Shown one piece after another: positions 31,956-44,222 of a DNA stretch of 64,000 bases. Position numbers and translations under genes: made by a program. The notes under the pieces were generated by a model. It saw nothing but the letters and a program-made list of their open reading frames with translations. It was not told where the DNA came from and made no database searches. Numbering within the stretch: the stretch's first letter is position 1; each line of letters begins with the position of its first letter. Source of the DNA: Gari tellinella (taxonomy: Eukaryota > Mollusca > Bivalvia > Cardiida > Psammobiidae); NCBI GenBank assembly GCA_922989275.2, contig OV277868.1, forward strand, positions 55,054,216-55,118,215. Direction: 5' to 3'.

Positions 31956-32460
31956 TTTGCGCTAAGTGGATTCTTCCATGTTTATATATAGTATTAGTAA
32001 CTGTATTGCAGATACATCTATTCAGACCTTGTGTCTAGTGTCTAGAGGTAAGGTACAGTGGAGAATCTGTTATTCTTTCCCGTTTAAACGCAAACGTACG
32101 CAAACGCAAAGCACTAAAACGTAGAAAAGAACAACTTTTGGACAATTCTGATAATTCTTGTTTATCTTGATGGCAAACAGTTTGGAGCCTGATCAGACGC
32201 CGGGTTACCCGGCGTCTGATCTGGCTCCAAACTGTTTGTACTGCAAATAATAGTTTTAGCGTAAACGCGTTTATTGGGAAAGAATAACAGATTCTCCACT
32301 GTACTGTACCACCGGTAAGGGGTGCCTGGTCTAATTTTTTCAATTTCGTTTTGTTTGATATTGAATTTCCTATCAGCAAACCGTGTAGACTCTGATCAGA
32401 CGCCGCATTATGCGGCGTCTGATCAGAGTCTACACTGTTTGCCCATGTCTCCACTGTTTG
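31956..32460. mobile_element. Family M MITE, copy 1, split by family A
   Basis: AAACTCATTTGCGCTAAGTGG lies left of family A copy 12. To its right come GGGGTGCCTGGTCTAAT, TTCCTATCAGCAAACCGTG and a perfect H1 core (about 32378-32445, loop GCCGCATTATGCGGC), then GCCCATGTC. The same motifs in order lie at 57787-57960. Confidence 0.6.
32054..32303. mobile_element. Family A MITE, copy 12 (intact)
   Basis: TACAGTGGAGAATCTGTTAT ... AACAGATTCTCCACTGTA. H1 core at about 32171-32240. The 146-codon minus-strand frame over 32035-32475 is a read-through of this element and the adjacent hairpin. Confidence 0.88.
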
Positions 32461-32464
32461 CATA

Positions 32465-32640
32465 TGACAAGACATAGTGTTCTCTATACATACATGTGTA
32501 CAAGTAAAGAGCCCTCTGATCAGACGGCACTTGTTGTAATTTTGTAATACATTAGCAGATCAACCCATAGACAGAAATGGACTAGATTGAATTAGAAACT
32601 GAAATAGTCCATTTTAAGTTTCAGGGTTGGCTCATCCACT
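32465..32640. repeat. Family C fragment
   Basis: GTAAAGAGCCCTCTGATCAG, CAGAAATGGACTAGATTGAA and GTCCATTTTAAGTTTCAGGG in the order of family C; the left arm of the core is missing. Confidence 0.55.
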
Positions 32641-32709
32641 GTTACATGTGGGATATGACCACTGAATGTAGGTCAACACTGTATTAATTAGTGTTTTACA
32701 CTGGACTTG

Positions 32710-33205
32710 TTAACCCTATCATGTTATGTTCACTGACAAAATGTCGTCTGCTGCAAATGTACGTCTGCTAAAATTCTCAAAAATGGTTTGGCCTTTACAT
32801 GTATGATTTTTACACAAACAGGTTGACAAAGATTCTCGTTCTTGCTAAGACCGACGTTGGGTGGGGCCTGATATTGGTCTTAACTGTTTTCAAAGATGTA
32901 AAATTCAGGTAGTCATTGTTAATTTGGTTGAAGAAGCAAGGAAGTGTGACGGTGGGTCACTAAAGTGTCGATATGACCCATTATAGCATTGAAATCGACA
33001 CCGACGAATCGTTGATCACTATTGCAAACAGTATGGGTCCAGATGAGACGCCGATTTACTCGGCGTCTTATCTGGATCTAAACTGTTTGACGCTCTGAAG
33101 ACATTCAGAAAAAACAAAATACATGTACATGTACAGCTAAATCAGTTTTGAGAATTGCTGCAGATGACAAAGTTACTGCGTGTGACAAAGGTTAAGGAGG
33201 CGTTA
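32710..33205. repeat. Family B fragments with an H1 hairpin
   Basis: TTAACCCTATCATGTTATG and AAATGTCGTCTGCTGC at the left; H1 core at 33022-33090 (GCAAACAGTATGGGTCCAGA, loop GCCGATTTACTCGGC); GCAGATGACAAAG and AAAGGTTAAG at the right. Confidence 0.5.
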
Positions 33206-33234
33206 GACCAACCAAACGTCAGATGATGCCTTCT

Positions 33235-33468
33235 TACAGTGGAGAAAACGTTATTCTTTCCCGTTTAAACGCAAACGAAACGCAAACGCATTGTAATGAA
33301 ATATAGAAAATTCTGATTACTAGATTTAGTCTGAGTGACAAACAGTTTGGAGCCTGATCAGACGCCGGGTTACCCGGCGTCTGATCTGGCTCCAAACTGT
33401 TTGCAATGGGAATAACAGATTTAGCGTCAACGCGTTTATTGGGAAAGAAATACGGTTTCTCTACTGTA
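33235..33468. mobile_element. Family A MITE, copy 13 (intact)
   Basis: TACAGTGGAGAAAACGTTAT ... TACGGTTTCTCTACTGTA. H1 core at about 33340-33405, perfect. Confidence 0.85.
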
Positions 33469-34324
33469 CACATTCCACAACTATCGTGTCCTATCATATA
33501 TGAGTGTGGTAAGTGATTCGGAAACATCCCGATCAACTTCCATCAGCCTTTACAATGTACTATGGGTATGTGTAAGTAAAACCGTTACACTAGTGATGAT
33601 ATCAACTGTGACACATATGAATATCTATAGTCCGGAGGGTTAAGGCCGGTTTTTGGCCGAATCGTGCACTTTTTGATACACCTATGACATTTGGCCCACA
33701 CTTACTTTGACCTATTACGCTTCATTTAAGAACGGGACCCCAGTCAGATTTGACCCATGGTGACTGTGGCGGCCATTTTAAAAATGGCCGCCATTTCAAA
33801 TTTCAAATCCATGAGGCTCTTTTACTAATAGGGGTAGAAAGTTTATGTCGGCATCTTTACCTCTGTTTTCAGGGTCATTTAGTTCAGATATAATCACAAA
33901 TTTGTATTTTGAACAAAAAAAATGAAATGATGGCCCTTATATCTAAAATAATTATTATTAATGCAGTCATTTTACTTGAAAATAAGTAAAAAAAATCAAA
34001 TACATCCTCTCAAAGAAGATAAAATTAAAAAACAGAGTTGACGAATTTCATGAAATTTGGCACACACTTGCATTGACCTTTTATGGTTTATTTAAGAATT
34101 AGACCTCGGTCATATTTGATCGATGGCGACTGTAGCGGCCATTTAAAATATGGCCGCAATTTCAATTTTTAATGATAATAGGGATATAAAGTAGATATTG
34201 GTAGCTATACCTACATTTTCAGAGTCAATGAATTAAAATATAAAAACAAAACTGTATTTTAAGGAATAAAGGTCAAAATGGCTGCTGATTTACGTACAAA
34301 TTACTATAATGGCAGCCATTTTAT

Positions 34325-34775
34325 TCTTATTATTATTATACCAGATTTATATAGCGCTCTTTTCACACAGGGATTGTGCGTTCAAAAGCGCTTTACATGA
34401 AATAACACTTATGTACCTATAAATCGTGAAAAGACAAAATAACTACAATTAGATCTGAAATAAAACATGAATAAACATATAAAAGACAGTCCCCCAAAAC
34501 GGCGATCACATTACCCCCATCAATCAGCAATGAACCGACCGGCTAAGTATTGCCGACTGATATAAATAATGGTAGAGCGCCCAATGCAGGCCATCGACAA
34601 AACACAAATAACTATAATTAGATCTAAAATAAATAAGAATAAACATACAAAAGACAGCCCCCAAAACGGCAATCACACTACCCCCATCAATCAGCAATGA
34701 ACCAACCGGCTAAAGATTGCCGACCAATAGAAATAATAGCAGAGCGCCCAATGCAGGCCATCTAATGTAACATAA
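34325..34775. mobile_element. Nested dispersed repeat with a duplicated segment
   Basis: Starts with TTATTATTATACCAGATT and ATATAGCGCTCTTTTCAC / AAGCGCTTTACATG. A segment of about 170 bases is then duplicated in tandem: CCCCCAAAACGGC, AATGAACCRACCGGCTAA and AGAGCGCCCAATGCAGGCCA occur twice. The CAAGAGCGC-type head is common in aquatic invertebrate genomes. Confidence 0.6.
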
Positions 34776-34799
34776 CTAGGAATAATAGCATGCGACCAT

Positions 34800-36200
34800 A
34801 ACGGTGTCTGGTCTCAACGCCCCATCGCATCAACGCCCCACTACATCAACGTACCATTTGTGGATCCAACGTGCCATTTTTTTAAAAATTATATATATCA
34901 CTCGTATTTGACAATTATTAATTGATGCAAACGTGAAATAGTGATTTAAATGAGTAACTGGGATTAAATGAAATATTGTTTGCTTACATACGATGTTCCT
35001 ATGTGAGTATTATCCTCCGTTAGTCGGGGTTGTTTTATCCACTTATAGCATCGCATTAATCTTCGTATTTCGTAGACGATAAGTTTCCTTTCGCTAATGC
35101 CACACCCAAGGAGCTACCATTTTTCACTGTGTATATGTTTCATGTCTACGATTACACTCTTTGAAATGTCGGCATACATGAAAGGGAAAAGTTGCAGACG
35201 AGAGGCGTAACAAATACACGTGTCAAGTCTAATATGCCACTGACTGTGTATTCGGCACGCGCTGATAATCGCATAGCATATTTTTCGCGAGGGTGTGAAC
35301 ATCGGCACGCTTTGATAAATTGTTCAAATGTTTGCGACTTTCTTAACTTTTCTTAACGTTTTTAAATGTCTGATTGATTCACACAGAAACCAACTTCCAA
35401 CTTGTTTCATTTATTTAGCAAACGTTCAATTCCAATTCGAAATTGCCATTATAAAAAAAAAGATATTGATATCATAATAGATCATAATTAGACAGCAAAT
35501 TATTGGTTTATATATGACACTTGAATGAAATTAACGATTTGCCTTATAATTATACTCCCATGAAAAGTGTTTTGTTTTCGCCAAGTTTATTTTTTATCTT
35601 CAGCATTTTTCGTAAAATTCCAGAAAATCATTCACAGATCACTGCGTGTAAACTCATTACATACACACGAACATCGTAACTCGAAGATTTAGAAACGTTA
35701 TCCATGTAAAATTTATGTAAAATATTAATAAATACTTAAATATTGTATTTCCAAATTGAAATATGGAAGTATTCACATTATTCACATTATGAATTTTATG
35801 AAAACACACTTTTTATCCTAATGTTATTGATTCAGAAGTTAGACCTAAATCAGATTTTACCTATGGCAGCTAAGGCGGCAATTTCAAAAATGGCCGTCAT
35901 TTAAATTTTCAAATCCATGTAACTCGTTTAATGATAGTGGTTGAAAGTAAATGTTGACATCTACATCTCGTATACCTATGTTTTCAGGGTCAATGAATTC
36001 AAATATAATTACAAGTCTATATTTGGATGAAGAAAAATCAAAAGTGCAGTTAATTCACGTAAAAATACTAAAACGGCAGCCATTTTATGCAATTTATTTT
36101 AGTTTATTTTATTTTTAAAAATAAGTAATAAAAGAAATTGTCTCAAAATAGATATATAGAATTATAGAGTTTATGTAAGAAACAAAGTAAAAAACAATTA
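34800..36200. other. Interior of the large repeat, unassigned
   Basis: AT-rich. A short direct repeat of CAACGCCCCA lies near 34835. From 35810 the sequence again resembles the left part of the large repeat (AGTTAGACCTAAATCAGATT, ATGGCCGTCATTT). No gene. Confidence 0.4.
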
Positions 36201-38404
36201 CAATGTGTATTCGTTTAATGTCATGCCGCTCAGAAATGTTGCTCATATAATGTTACTTTTGTCCATCCGTATGTACGTACAAACGTCGATCAACTTGCCT
36301 TCCAATCTGCAAATAATGTGTTTAAATGAAATAGGCATTATTCGATTCGTACATAACATTAGTAGCCCAGCTGTACCATGCATGAAACCTGGTTTCCATG
36401 GCAAAAATATAAAATATTCTAGTAGGAACAAAGTGTCACTGGTCTTAGATATTTGGCATTATCATTATCTTCTAGACTTCTACCAAACATGTCAAAATCA
36501 TTGCATATAAGTCTAAGTTACCAGATCTTGGGGAAAGCGACTTTATAAAAAAAAACACGGTCCAATGTATCAGTGCTTTTTAACTGCTTTGCATTACGCA
36601 CTTGAAAGAACCGGAAAACTCTGTCTATAATAAGAGTAGGGCATCGCGCCCGGGTTTTTGTATACACTGTCCTCTCCCTAAGATGTCTCATTAGCCTATA
36701 TAACGCAGAAATAGACGTTAACAACCAAACCAAACTCACCAGATCTTGAGAATAATAAGTGAATGCTGTATCACAGTTAGTCACTACGACTTAAATCTTT
36801 TTGACCGACTTTACGTTCCTGGAAGTACTGGTTCTATGTTTTAAATATAACATCATGGTATTACCTATCAGTCATATTGCTACCCTTTTTGTTGTACTCT
36901 GTACTGAAGATAACGGCATTCAAAACTTTCTTTGCACTCAACGTGTATTTTGCAAATATTGGCATTCCATATTTGTTCTAAACCTTTCTCGCTTGTTAAA
37001 CATACACCTAGGTTACTTTATCAACAGCTTCCAATACCATTTAGTCGTATTTTGGGGACACTTGTGCAATCCTTTGTCAGTTTCAACATGTTACCATTTT
37101 TAGTTTTAAGTCAAATATGGAGTACCCGCAGATATTGTTTAAAGCAAAAAGAGTTATTTATAGTGAATTGCCAATAATGCGTGCAGTATCACGTATTTTA
37201 TATCAAACATAGTTTTTTGATTTTTAAAACTTTTTTTTCACGTGTTCCTGTTTTTTATCCACCTGAGTGTGTGACATTATCAACAGGCTCTATCATGACA
37301 ATAAATTGTATTTCTTCATCTTCAAACCACCTCTAAGAACTTCATGTACGACTGAATATCGTCAGTAGTTGTTACTCGTTTTCAAACTAGTTTTTAATGA
37401 AGTGGTTGATTTATCTGTCCACATTGAAATAATGACAACTTGTTGGAACACTTATGATAGGATGTAACTTTATGTAGATATTGACTAAAGATTACCTGCT
37501 GAAAATTCCTTGGGTGTGTCACTACCATACACAATGCGTTTCGAAGATTGCCCGTATAGCATCTCCTAGTAGACATTTACCAGGATTGGTTTTAGTCATA
37601 GACCTAGGACGGACATTTAGTCCTACTACGGAGTCATCTTTTAAAGAATCCCTGTTTATTTTGTTTGTTTTACATATACTTATAAGCGCGACAACTCAAT
37701 GGTATTGTTTTACAATGATTCCAATGAACATTATACATATAAGTATTGTCTTTCTCATCCACTGGAGGCCATGTTTTATACGGTTAACTTTGGAGAATGA
37801 ATGGGTGTATCAAGAATATGATGAAACCGAACAAAATAGGATCGTATTTTCGCATGAACGGGCAATGTTTTCATTACATGTACTGTACCTAAATTCTCTA
37901 GATAATGCTCATGTTTAGCCACATGGCAAGATTATTTTTTATTTAAAAGACAAAAACATAATACGTAACGTGTTTTAAACATACATGTAATTGCTTTTTT
38001 AAGTACTATACAAATTTAGAGACGAATTAGGGATATGAAAACGTTCTTGCTTTTCTACCTTATGTCTCTATTTGGCAATAAAGGAAAACATTCAATAAAA
38101 TATATTCAAAAGGTAGCAATTTATGAAATTGTTCAAACTATTTAGATAATAAAGCAAAATACACATGTACATGCATGGTGAAACTTGGAAAAATAAATTC
38201 GAGTTATCGTGTAAGCAAGCCGAATATACAGATATATGTTGTTTATCAGACAGACGGACGAACACTACTGCCTTACTTCCACATTAAATGTCCCGTCTTT
38301 GAATTAATAACTTTGGTACAAAGTCAACCAAGGATCATTAATTTTGTGTAATATTATATTGAAATAGGGACAGAAATGTCTCTTAAAACGAGTTTCACAG
38401 GTTT

Positions 38405-39560
38405 CACCAAAGTCATGTAAGGAAAACTAACCCCACCCACTGGCAGGTATATATTTGTACTATAGAAAACATACATGTAACTATATTTGTATACTAACTC
38501 CAGTAGAAAGTCACCCGAAAATAACAAGTGTAAAATTATATAAGATAGGTAACAAGGGGGTATCTGACAACATTTAGTAGCATGTCACAACTCATATTTA
38601 AATCGGTCCGGTAGTGTCTGAAAATGATAGTTTTTAAGTTTGTTTCTTTTGGTTCCAATGATCCTATAAATAATAAGGAATTATTTCTTTACCCACTGGC
38701 GGCAATGTCTTATGAGCCTGAAAAAAGATTTAAAAAGAATATTGAAGTGGGTCACTAGTGGATTTTTTGTATTAAAACAAATCAGAGCATAGGTTTCAGA
38801 CAAGAATATTATTCAAGTTTGTTTCATTTGGATGTCCCCTATGACCATATTAGGAAAGTTTACCCTACCCACCGGCAAACTTGTTAGATAAGCTAAGAGA
38901 AATATTTTCAAAGAATATTGAAGTGGGTCACTAGTGGATCATTTGTATTAAAACAAATCAGAGCAGAGATTTCAGACAAGAACATCATCAAAGTTGCTAT
39001 AACCAAATAAGGAAATCTTACCCCACCCACTGGCGGCCATAGATTTTAAAGCTAAGAACATTATTTGAAAAATTATAGAAATACGTCACTAGTGGATCAT
39101 ATGTGTAAAAGAAATAACCATAATGGCTCCAGACAAAATTATTTTTAAAGGTTGTCTCTTTTGGTAGTTATGGCCATATAAGGAAAACTTTCCCCACCCA
39201 CTGGCGGCCATGTTTTATGAGCTAAGAAAAACATTGCAAGAATTATTGAAATATGCCACTAATGAAAATTAATCATGTTTATAAGAAATTATCATACCAG
39301 CACAGAAGTTTCAGACAAGGATATGTTTAAAGTTTGTTTCTTTTGGTTGCAATGGCCATATCTCCCCACCCACATGCGACCATGATTGATAAGCTAAGAT
39401 AAAAATTACAAAGAATAATTAAAATAGGTCACTAGAGGATCATTTGCGTAAAATAACATATCAACATGGAGGTCCCATACAAGCAGATTGTTAAAAATTG
39501 ATTCATTTGGTTGATATGGCAATATAAGAGAATTTTACCCCACCCACTGACCGCCATTTT
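38405..39560. repeat. Seven imperfect tandem units of about 160 bases
   Basis: Each unit has (AT)AAGGAAAAYTWACCCCACC followed by CACTGGCGGCCAT, GAGCTAAGA, AATATTGAAGTGGGTCACTA, GTGGATCATTTG, TTTCAGACAAG and GTTTCTTTTGGTT. Starts lie near 38410, 38680, 38850, 39005, 39175, 39355 and 39530. The same unit occurs three times inside the ACAAGAG repeat at 11063-11960. Confidence 0.7.
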
Positions 39561-40633
39561 CAAGCGAGGCAAAAAATTTCACGATATCTTGTATATGGTT
39601 AGTCATTTATTATTAATAATTATATAAAATTAAAATCAGACCAATAATTTCTTAAAAAATGAGTTTTTAAGATTTTTTCAATTGGTTGCTATGGCAACGA
39701 CACTTTTAGTTATATAATCTTCATTTCACAAAATTTGATAGAGCATTGTCCAAGAAGCATATTTATGAAGTTTTAAAAATTGGCCAAAACGTTTCTATTC
39801 AGGACTTCTTTAAAGACGGTTGGCGCACAACATACTATTTTATTTAGCCACGGCAAGGGCCATAACTCTGAAAAAAGGTTTAAGCATAACGCAGTTAGCA
39901 AATTTACAACAACATGTCATGTTGAACCATTTTGGGTAGTTTTAACAAATTACAGGCAGAAACCTATGAGGAGTGGATGTTTAGTCATCTAAAAAGCATT
40001 TATTTACTGACGTCAAGGGCCATAACTCTTGTAAATTTTGACCATTCAGTACAACAAGAATAAAAATTATAGATGAATGTCATCAAATAGATCATTTCTC
40101 ACCATAAAAACAGATATAGAGACAAAAAAATGTTTTCTATCATAAAAGATAAAAACATCTAAAATTGGAGTCCGCCATTTTGAAAAATGGCCGCCATTTT
40201 CGCCACAGGAGGAATTGAGCTGGGGTCCCGTTTTTAAATGACATTGTAGGTGCTAGGTGAACTGTGTGCCAAATTTCATAGGTGTATCAAAAAATGCACG
40301 ATTTTTTGCTTATCCTCCGGACTACTAACTGAGAAATCTCTATAAATCATCGATAAGTATATAATAAATGTTTTGCAGTGACGATATCTTTTTTGCCGGA
40401 CCTGTCTTTTGTGAAAAGATATAGGTTGTTATCCGGTTAAAAATCATCCTGCAGACTCGTTTTCAACCCGATAATAACCAATTCTCGTGATATATTTTTT
40501 TCATATATCAATCCAAAGGAATTGATTGTTTGTAATACTTATTACGTTTCCCTAAAAGCTTAGGAAAAAGTGAAAGTAAGAACGTTCGGAGTTTTGTGTC
40601 AGTTAGTTTTTATATGATAAAAAGAATATTAAA

Positions 40634-40805
40634 TTCGTGTGTTTTCAGTAATGAATTCATTGAACTCGTTGGATAAAACACGAATGAATAACACTTGTGT
40701 TATTCATTCGTGGATAAAATGATATGATGCTCGCCAAGGCTCGCAACATATTATTTTATCAAACTAGTTCAATAAATTCATTACTGAAAACACACTCATT
40801 CAATA
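40634..40805. mobile_element. Palindromic element
   Basis: Outer arms GTGTTTTCAGTAATGAATTC and GAATTTATTGAACT (inverse at right). Inner arms are CACGAATGAATAACAC / GTGTTATTCATTCGTG. The loop side carries GATGCTCGCCAAGGCTCGC. Confidence 0.65.
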
Positions 40806-40854
40806 TCCTCTATAGATCTTCATGTATATATACAATTTGTTTGGCTTTGGTATT

Positions 40855-41033
40855 TAACCCAAAAGACGCGTTTTATCGTCTTTTATAAAGAGTGCTCATT
40901 TGATGAGTATACAACTTCTATGAAGAAAAAAAATGTCGAAACAGATCAGAGGGTCGTACACTTTGTAATATGGTATCAAAAGAACATCAGAATCGTCCAT
41001 TTGAAGTTTTAGGGGTCAAAGTAAACTATACTG
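40855..41033. repeat. Worn family C fragment
   Basis: TTAACCCAAAAGACGCG, GATGAGTATACAACTT, GATCAGAGGGTCGTACACTT and GTCCATTTGAAGTTTTAGGG. Confidence 0.4.
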
Positions 41034-41175
41034 TAGTTGAATCTGTGGAAACCTCGAAGTCTGGCTTGAGTATCAAATTCAGAAACTTTAGCTGAACCAA
41101 GACATTGTAATTACAGGTCAATTACTGGCCAATCTGGCCAATAATCGGACATGAACCAGATTCTGAGTATGCCAA

Positions 41176-41355
41176 TACAGTATAACCCCTCTATAACGAC
41201 CACTACACTGTGTTAATTATCAGGTTTATAAGGCAGGTGGCTGCTTAAAGCAAGGTGAACATAAAACAGAAAGCTCCTGCAGCTAAGCTGTCACCTGTCT
41301 TTTATGCAGTAAATGAGCCTTCGTTTTAGTGGTCGCAATAGCGAGCCTTTACTGT
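41176..41355. mobile_element. Family E MITE, copy 4 (core shortened)
   Basis: TACAGTATAACCCCTCTATA on the left, H2 core lacking part of one arm, GTGGTCGCAATAGCGAGCC and TTTACTGT on the right. Confidence 0.65.
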
Positions 41356-41555
41356 TCAGTAAAAACCATCTATTACGATCACTAACACGTGTTGATTATT
41401 ATGTTTTAGGCAGGTGATTGCTTAAAGCAAGGCGAAAGTAAAACAGAAAGCTCGTTAAGGAGCTTCTGTTTGACTTTCGCCTTGCTTTGAGCTGACACCG
41501 GTTTTTCATAATATCAATTAACCTTAATATTATTGCTCGTAATTAAGTGAACTGT
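41356..41555. mobile_element. Family E MITE, copy 5
   Basis: TCAGTAAAAACCATCTATTA, H2 core at about 41410-41505 (GGCGAAAGTAAAACAGAAAG / CTTTCGCCTTGCTTTGAGC), TGCTCGTAATTAAGTG and AACTGTA. Head to tail with copy 4. Confidence 0.65.
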
Positions 41556-41769
41556 ATACGTGCATATGAGCTACATGCATTTTTAACTCATTCCTTGTCA
41601 TATAGTTGTTATCTTCAGCTTGTATTTCTCAATTTAGATTAAAACTGTACGCATTTTGGTCGATATGAGTTTCAAATACATGTAGTTTAAAACACCAATG
41701 AAACACTAAGATAAATCTGAACAATTCAATTCAATTTCCTTTATTACACTCAGTTCAAGGATGTGCTTG

Positions 41770-42019
41770 TACAGTGGATAATCTGTTATTCTTTCCCGTT
41801 TAAACGCAAACGTACGCAAACGCAAAGCACTAAAACGTAGAAAAGAACAACTTTTGGACAATTCTGATAATTCTTGTTTATCTTGGTGGCAAACAGTTTG
41901 GAGCCTGATCAGACACCGGGTTACCCGGCGTCTGATCTGGCTCAAAACTGTTTGCACTGCAAATAATAGTTTTAGCGTAAACGCGTTTATTGGGAAAGAA
42001 TAACAGATTCTCCACTGTA
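41770..42019. mobile_element. Family A MITE, copy 14 (intact)
   Basis: TACAGTGGATAATCTGTTAT ... AACAGATTCTCCACTGTA. H1 core at about 41889-41955. A worn second A fragment in reverse (CTCAATAATCGCGTTTGTG, AACAATTTAGAGCCAG) follows to 42115. Confidence 0.88.
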
Positions 42020-42199
42020 TACGGGAGATGAAGTAATGCTTGCTCAATAATCGCGTTTGTGATAAAACAGTTATGTCCATTGAAAACAATTTAGAGCCAG
42101 AACTGATACCGAGTAAGAATTAGCGTGCCGTAACTGTCCGTAAGTAGACGAGACTGACCGATCGCCGTACATAGAGTACATATCTCATTAGGGGTTCTC

Positions 42200-42452
42200 A
42201 ACCTTATCCCATTCCCCCCATAAATACGCCTTTTTGCGCCTCCAATTTATTCCTCAATGGAAGAGAATAGTTCCAATTTATTAAATAATGATCGTGTACT
42301 TTTAGAAAATATTTCTATAACCTAGCAGATGATAACTTAAAGCAGGCTGAACATATAGCAGAATGCGTCTGAAGGCGCATTCTGTATTACTTTCAGCCTG
42401 CTTTAAGTGGTCACCTGTTTTCAAAACTAGAAACATACTATGGGGTAATGGT
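42200..42452. mobile_element. Family D MITE, copy 9 (reverse)
   Basis: AACCTTATCCCATTCCCCCC, CTCAATGGAAGAGAATAG, H2 core at about 42326-42415 (CTGAAGGCGCATTCTG loop), ending GGGGTAATGGTATAA. TTAA ends mutated. Confidence 0.7.
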
Positions 42453-42543
42453 ATAAGAACGATAAAGTAGTATCTGTTCGAGAGTGCATACATTTCGCTG
42501 CAAGCCATCTTCCCATAACAGGTTTCACCACATGCTTTAACCC

Positions 42544-42794
42544 TTAACCCTTTGAACCCTAGTCCCGCAAATAGGCGTCATTTTCAAACAGAGAACATGT
42601 GAATAGTACACTTGTCATATGCAAACAGTGAAGACCCAGATCAGAGGGCTCCGAAAGGAGCCCTCTGATCAGGGTCTTCACTGTTTGTCAAAATGCCAAA
42701 CATTGACAATAACAACTCTTAAAAGTCAGAAATGGACTAGTCTAAAATAAAAACTGGAATTGTCCATTTAAAGTTTCAGGGAGGAAAGAGTTAA
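42544..42794. mobile_element. Family C MITE, copy 8 (intact)
   Basis: Starts TTAACCCTTTGAACCCTAGT and ends GGAGGAAAGAGTTAA. H1 core at about 42622-42690, perfect (GAAGACCCAGATCAGAGGGC). Very similar to 21956-22206. Confidence 0.85.
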
Positions 42795-42907
42795 AGTTCT
42801 ACGCAGACAATTTATTGTCTCCTAAACTTTTATGCCAAATTCATTTATTTTTAATTTTTGACTTGAGGAATATGGATACGGAGGTTAAGCAGTTTGTATC
42901 CTAAAAT

Positions 42908-43088
42908 AATCCAGATATAAGGAGAGTATGTTCAAAATTAAACTGCTTATGTCTGTATCAAACCCTATGGTGTGAATAATATAAGATGATCAGTGATTCT
43001 AATGAGTAGTCATACCATAGGTTTTGTTGCAGAGTAAAGGAGAAAATGTTAGAAATATTTAGTTCACTCCTTTTTATCTGGATCCCTG
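42908..43088. mobile_element. Family F MITE, copy 3
   Basis: AATCCAGATATAAGGAGAGT and ACTCCTTTTTATCTGGATCC ends, with TTCTAATGAGTAGTCATACC from the F hairpin; one hairpin arm is partly lost. Confidence 0.65.
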
Positions 43089-43236
43089 AATGGTCCTAAT
43101 CAGCCGCTTTTCGTGGCGTCTGATCTTAATGCAAATCATTTGAAAAGTCGAATGTACACAATAGTCGCGTATGTCACTGAATATGTTACATGTAACATTT
43201 AGTGCTACTTTCGCTGCCAAATTAATCGTGAGAGTT

Positions 43237-43451
43237 TTACCCCCCTTTCATAGCTTTATTGTTATCCGCTTCAATATTGTTTTCTGCAAGATCGTTTAAA
43301 AGTAAGATTCAAAGTAGTATAACTGAAGAAATATCGATACGAGTGGCACACAGTTTGGATCCTGATCAGACGTCGCGTTAAGCGTCGTCTGATCAGGATC
43401 CAAACTGTTTGCCAAGTCGCCTTTTGGTGCCGTTTGCAGTGAAAGAGTTAA
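43237..43451. mobile_element. Family B MITE, reverse copy (intact core)
   Basis: TTTTACCCCCCTTTCATAGC at left, GAAATATCGATACGAGTGGC, perfect H1 core at about 43350-43412 (loop GTCGCGTTAAGCGTC), GTCGCCTTTTGGTGCC and GTGAAAGAGTTAA. Worn B pieces with half cores lie on both sides (43090-43145, 43480-43645). Confidence 0.75.
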
Positions 43452-43645
43452 AAAAAAGGTCAGACTAAATGCCAGGATTTAAGTTGCCTTTATGAAAGTG
43501 TCGTCTGCTTTTAATTGTCAAAATTAAGTTCTAGATATATTCAACGACGAAACACTCGCTTTGAGTTTTGGACTCGGCGTCTGATAAGGATCCAAACTGT
43601 CCGCAAATAGCAATGCACTTGGTGCACTTAAGGAGTTTAAGGGGT

Positions 43646-44084
43646 TAGAAAAGAACCTAAACTGACTTACCTTAAGAGGGCCACGTTTATCGATTTCCTC
43701 TAGTAGTCCAAACTAAACTTTCCTATTATTTCACGTAAATAGAAGTATTAGGAACAATAGTATCTTGTTTCTTATCGTCTAGATCGCTACACATAGATCC
43801 AGCCGGTTATATCTAGACGCTTTATCTTAGCTCCCAATCATCTGTGTGATTCATACAGCTGTGCAGTTTCTCACAAGTTCACTCGGTTGGGCATTTATCA
43901 AAACTACAGTCAACAGTCCAACAGCGAAGTACATGTACCATGCAGATCTGTAATAGTTTCTGTAGTGCTGTTACGTTACCAGTTAACATACGTGTACAGG
44001 TTAAACACGTTACCATTCTTGACTCCACGTGTTCTTTGTTTACATACGGGTATTCAGCTGCCCGAGTGCTGACATGGCGAAACA
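43646..44084. other. No gene recognised
   Basis: Frames on both strands between 43879 and 44266 overlap each other and show no family match. Confidence 0.4.
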
Positions 44085-44222
44085 TTTCGTTACCCCTGCC
44101 TATTATGATCATCTGCTTTTTTATGCACCCGGGACGATTATTTGGGCACAAATTTCAGTCTGTTCGTCCGTCCGGTTGCCCTTTCGTCTGTCAGCTAGAC
44201 CGTCCGTCCGTCAGCTCATTAT
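44085..44222. repeat. End of another dispersed repeat (reverse)
   Basis: TTTTTATGCACCCGGGACGA followed by GTCTGTTCGTCCGTCCGG and CCGTCCGTCCGTCAGC. The same type of GACGGACGG tail ends the ACAAGAG copies. Confidence 0.5.

Larger units (their letters stand above)
33632..40325. mobile_element. Large old repeat, about 6.7 kb, with diverged inverted ends
   Basis: The left end reads AGTCCGGAGGGTTAAGGCC, then ATCGTGCACTTTTTGATACA and CACCTATGACATTTGG. The right end, inverted, reads TAGTCCGGAGGATAAGC, then ATCGTGCATTTTTTGATACA and CACCTATGAAATTTGG. Both then contain ACGGGACCCCAG and alternating GCGGCCATTTT / AAAATGGCCGCC. The interior holds a nested repeat (34325-34775), AT-rich sequence and a tandem array (38405-39560). 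Short frames exist (the longest 145 codons at 37481-37918, with two hydrophobic stretches), but none resembles a transposase or a known protein. Confidence 0.6.

Noticed and set aside
31806..31991. 61-codon plus-strand frame
   Set aside because: Overlaps the left part of family M and shows no domain.
32035..32475. 146-codon minus-strand frame
   Set aside because: It reads through family A copy 12 and the neighbouring H1 hairpin; similar frames appear wherever A elements lie (3044-3280, 41706-42089, 22521-22793).
37481..37918. 145-codon plus-strand frame
   Set aside because: Longest frame inside the large AT-rich repeat, but no recognisable domain, no neighbour genes and no splice context; not called as a gene.
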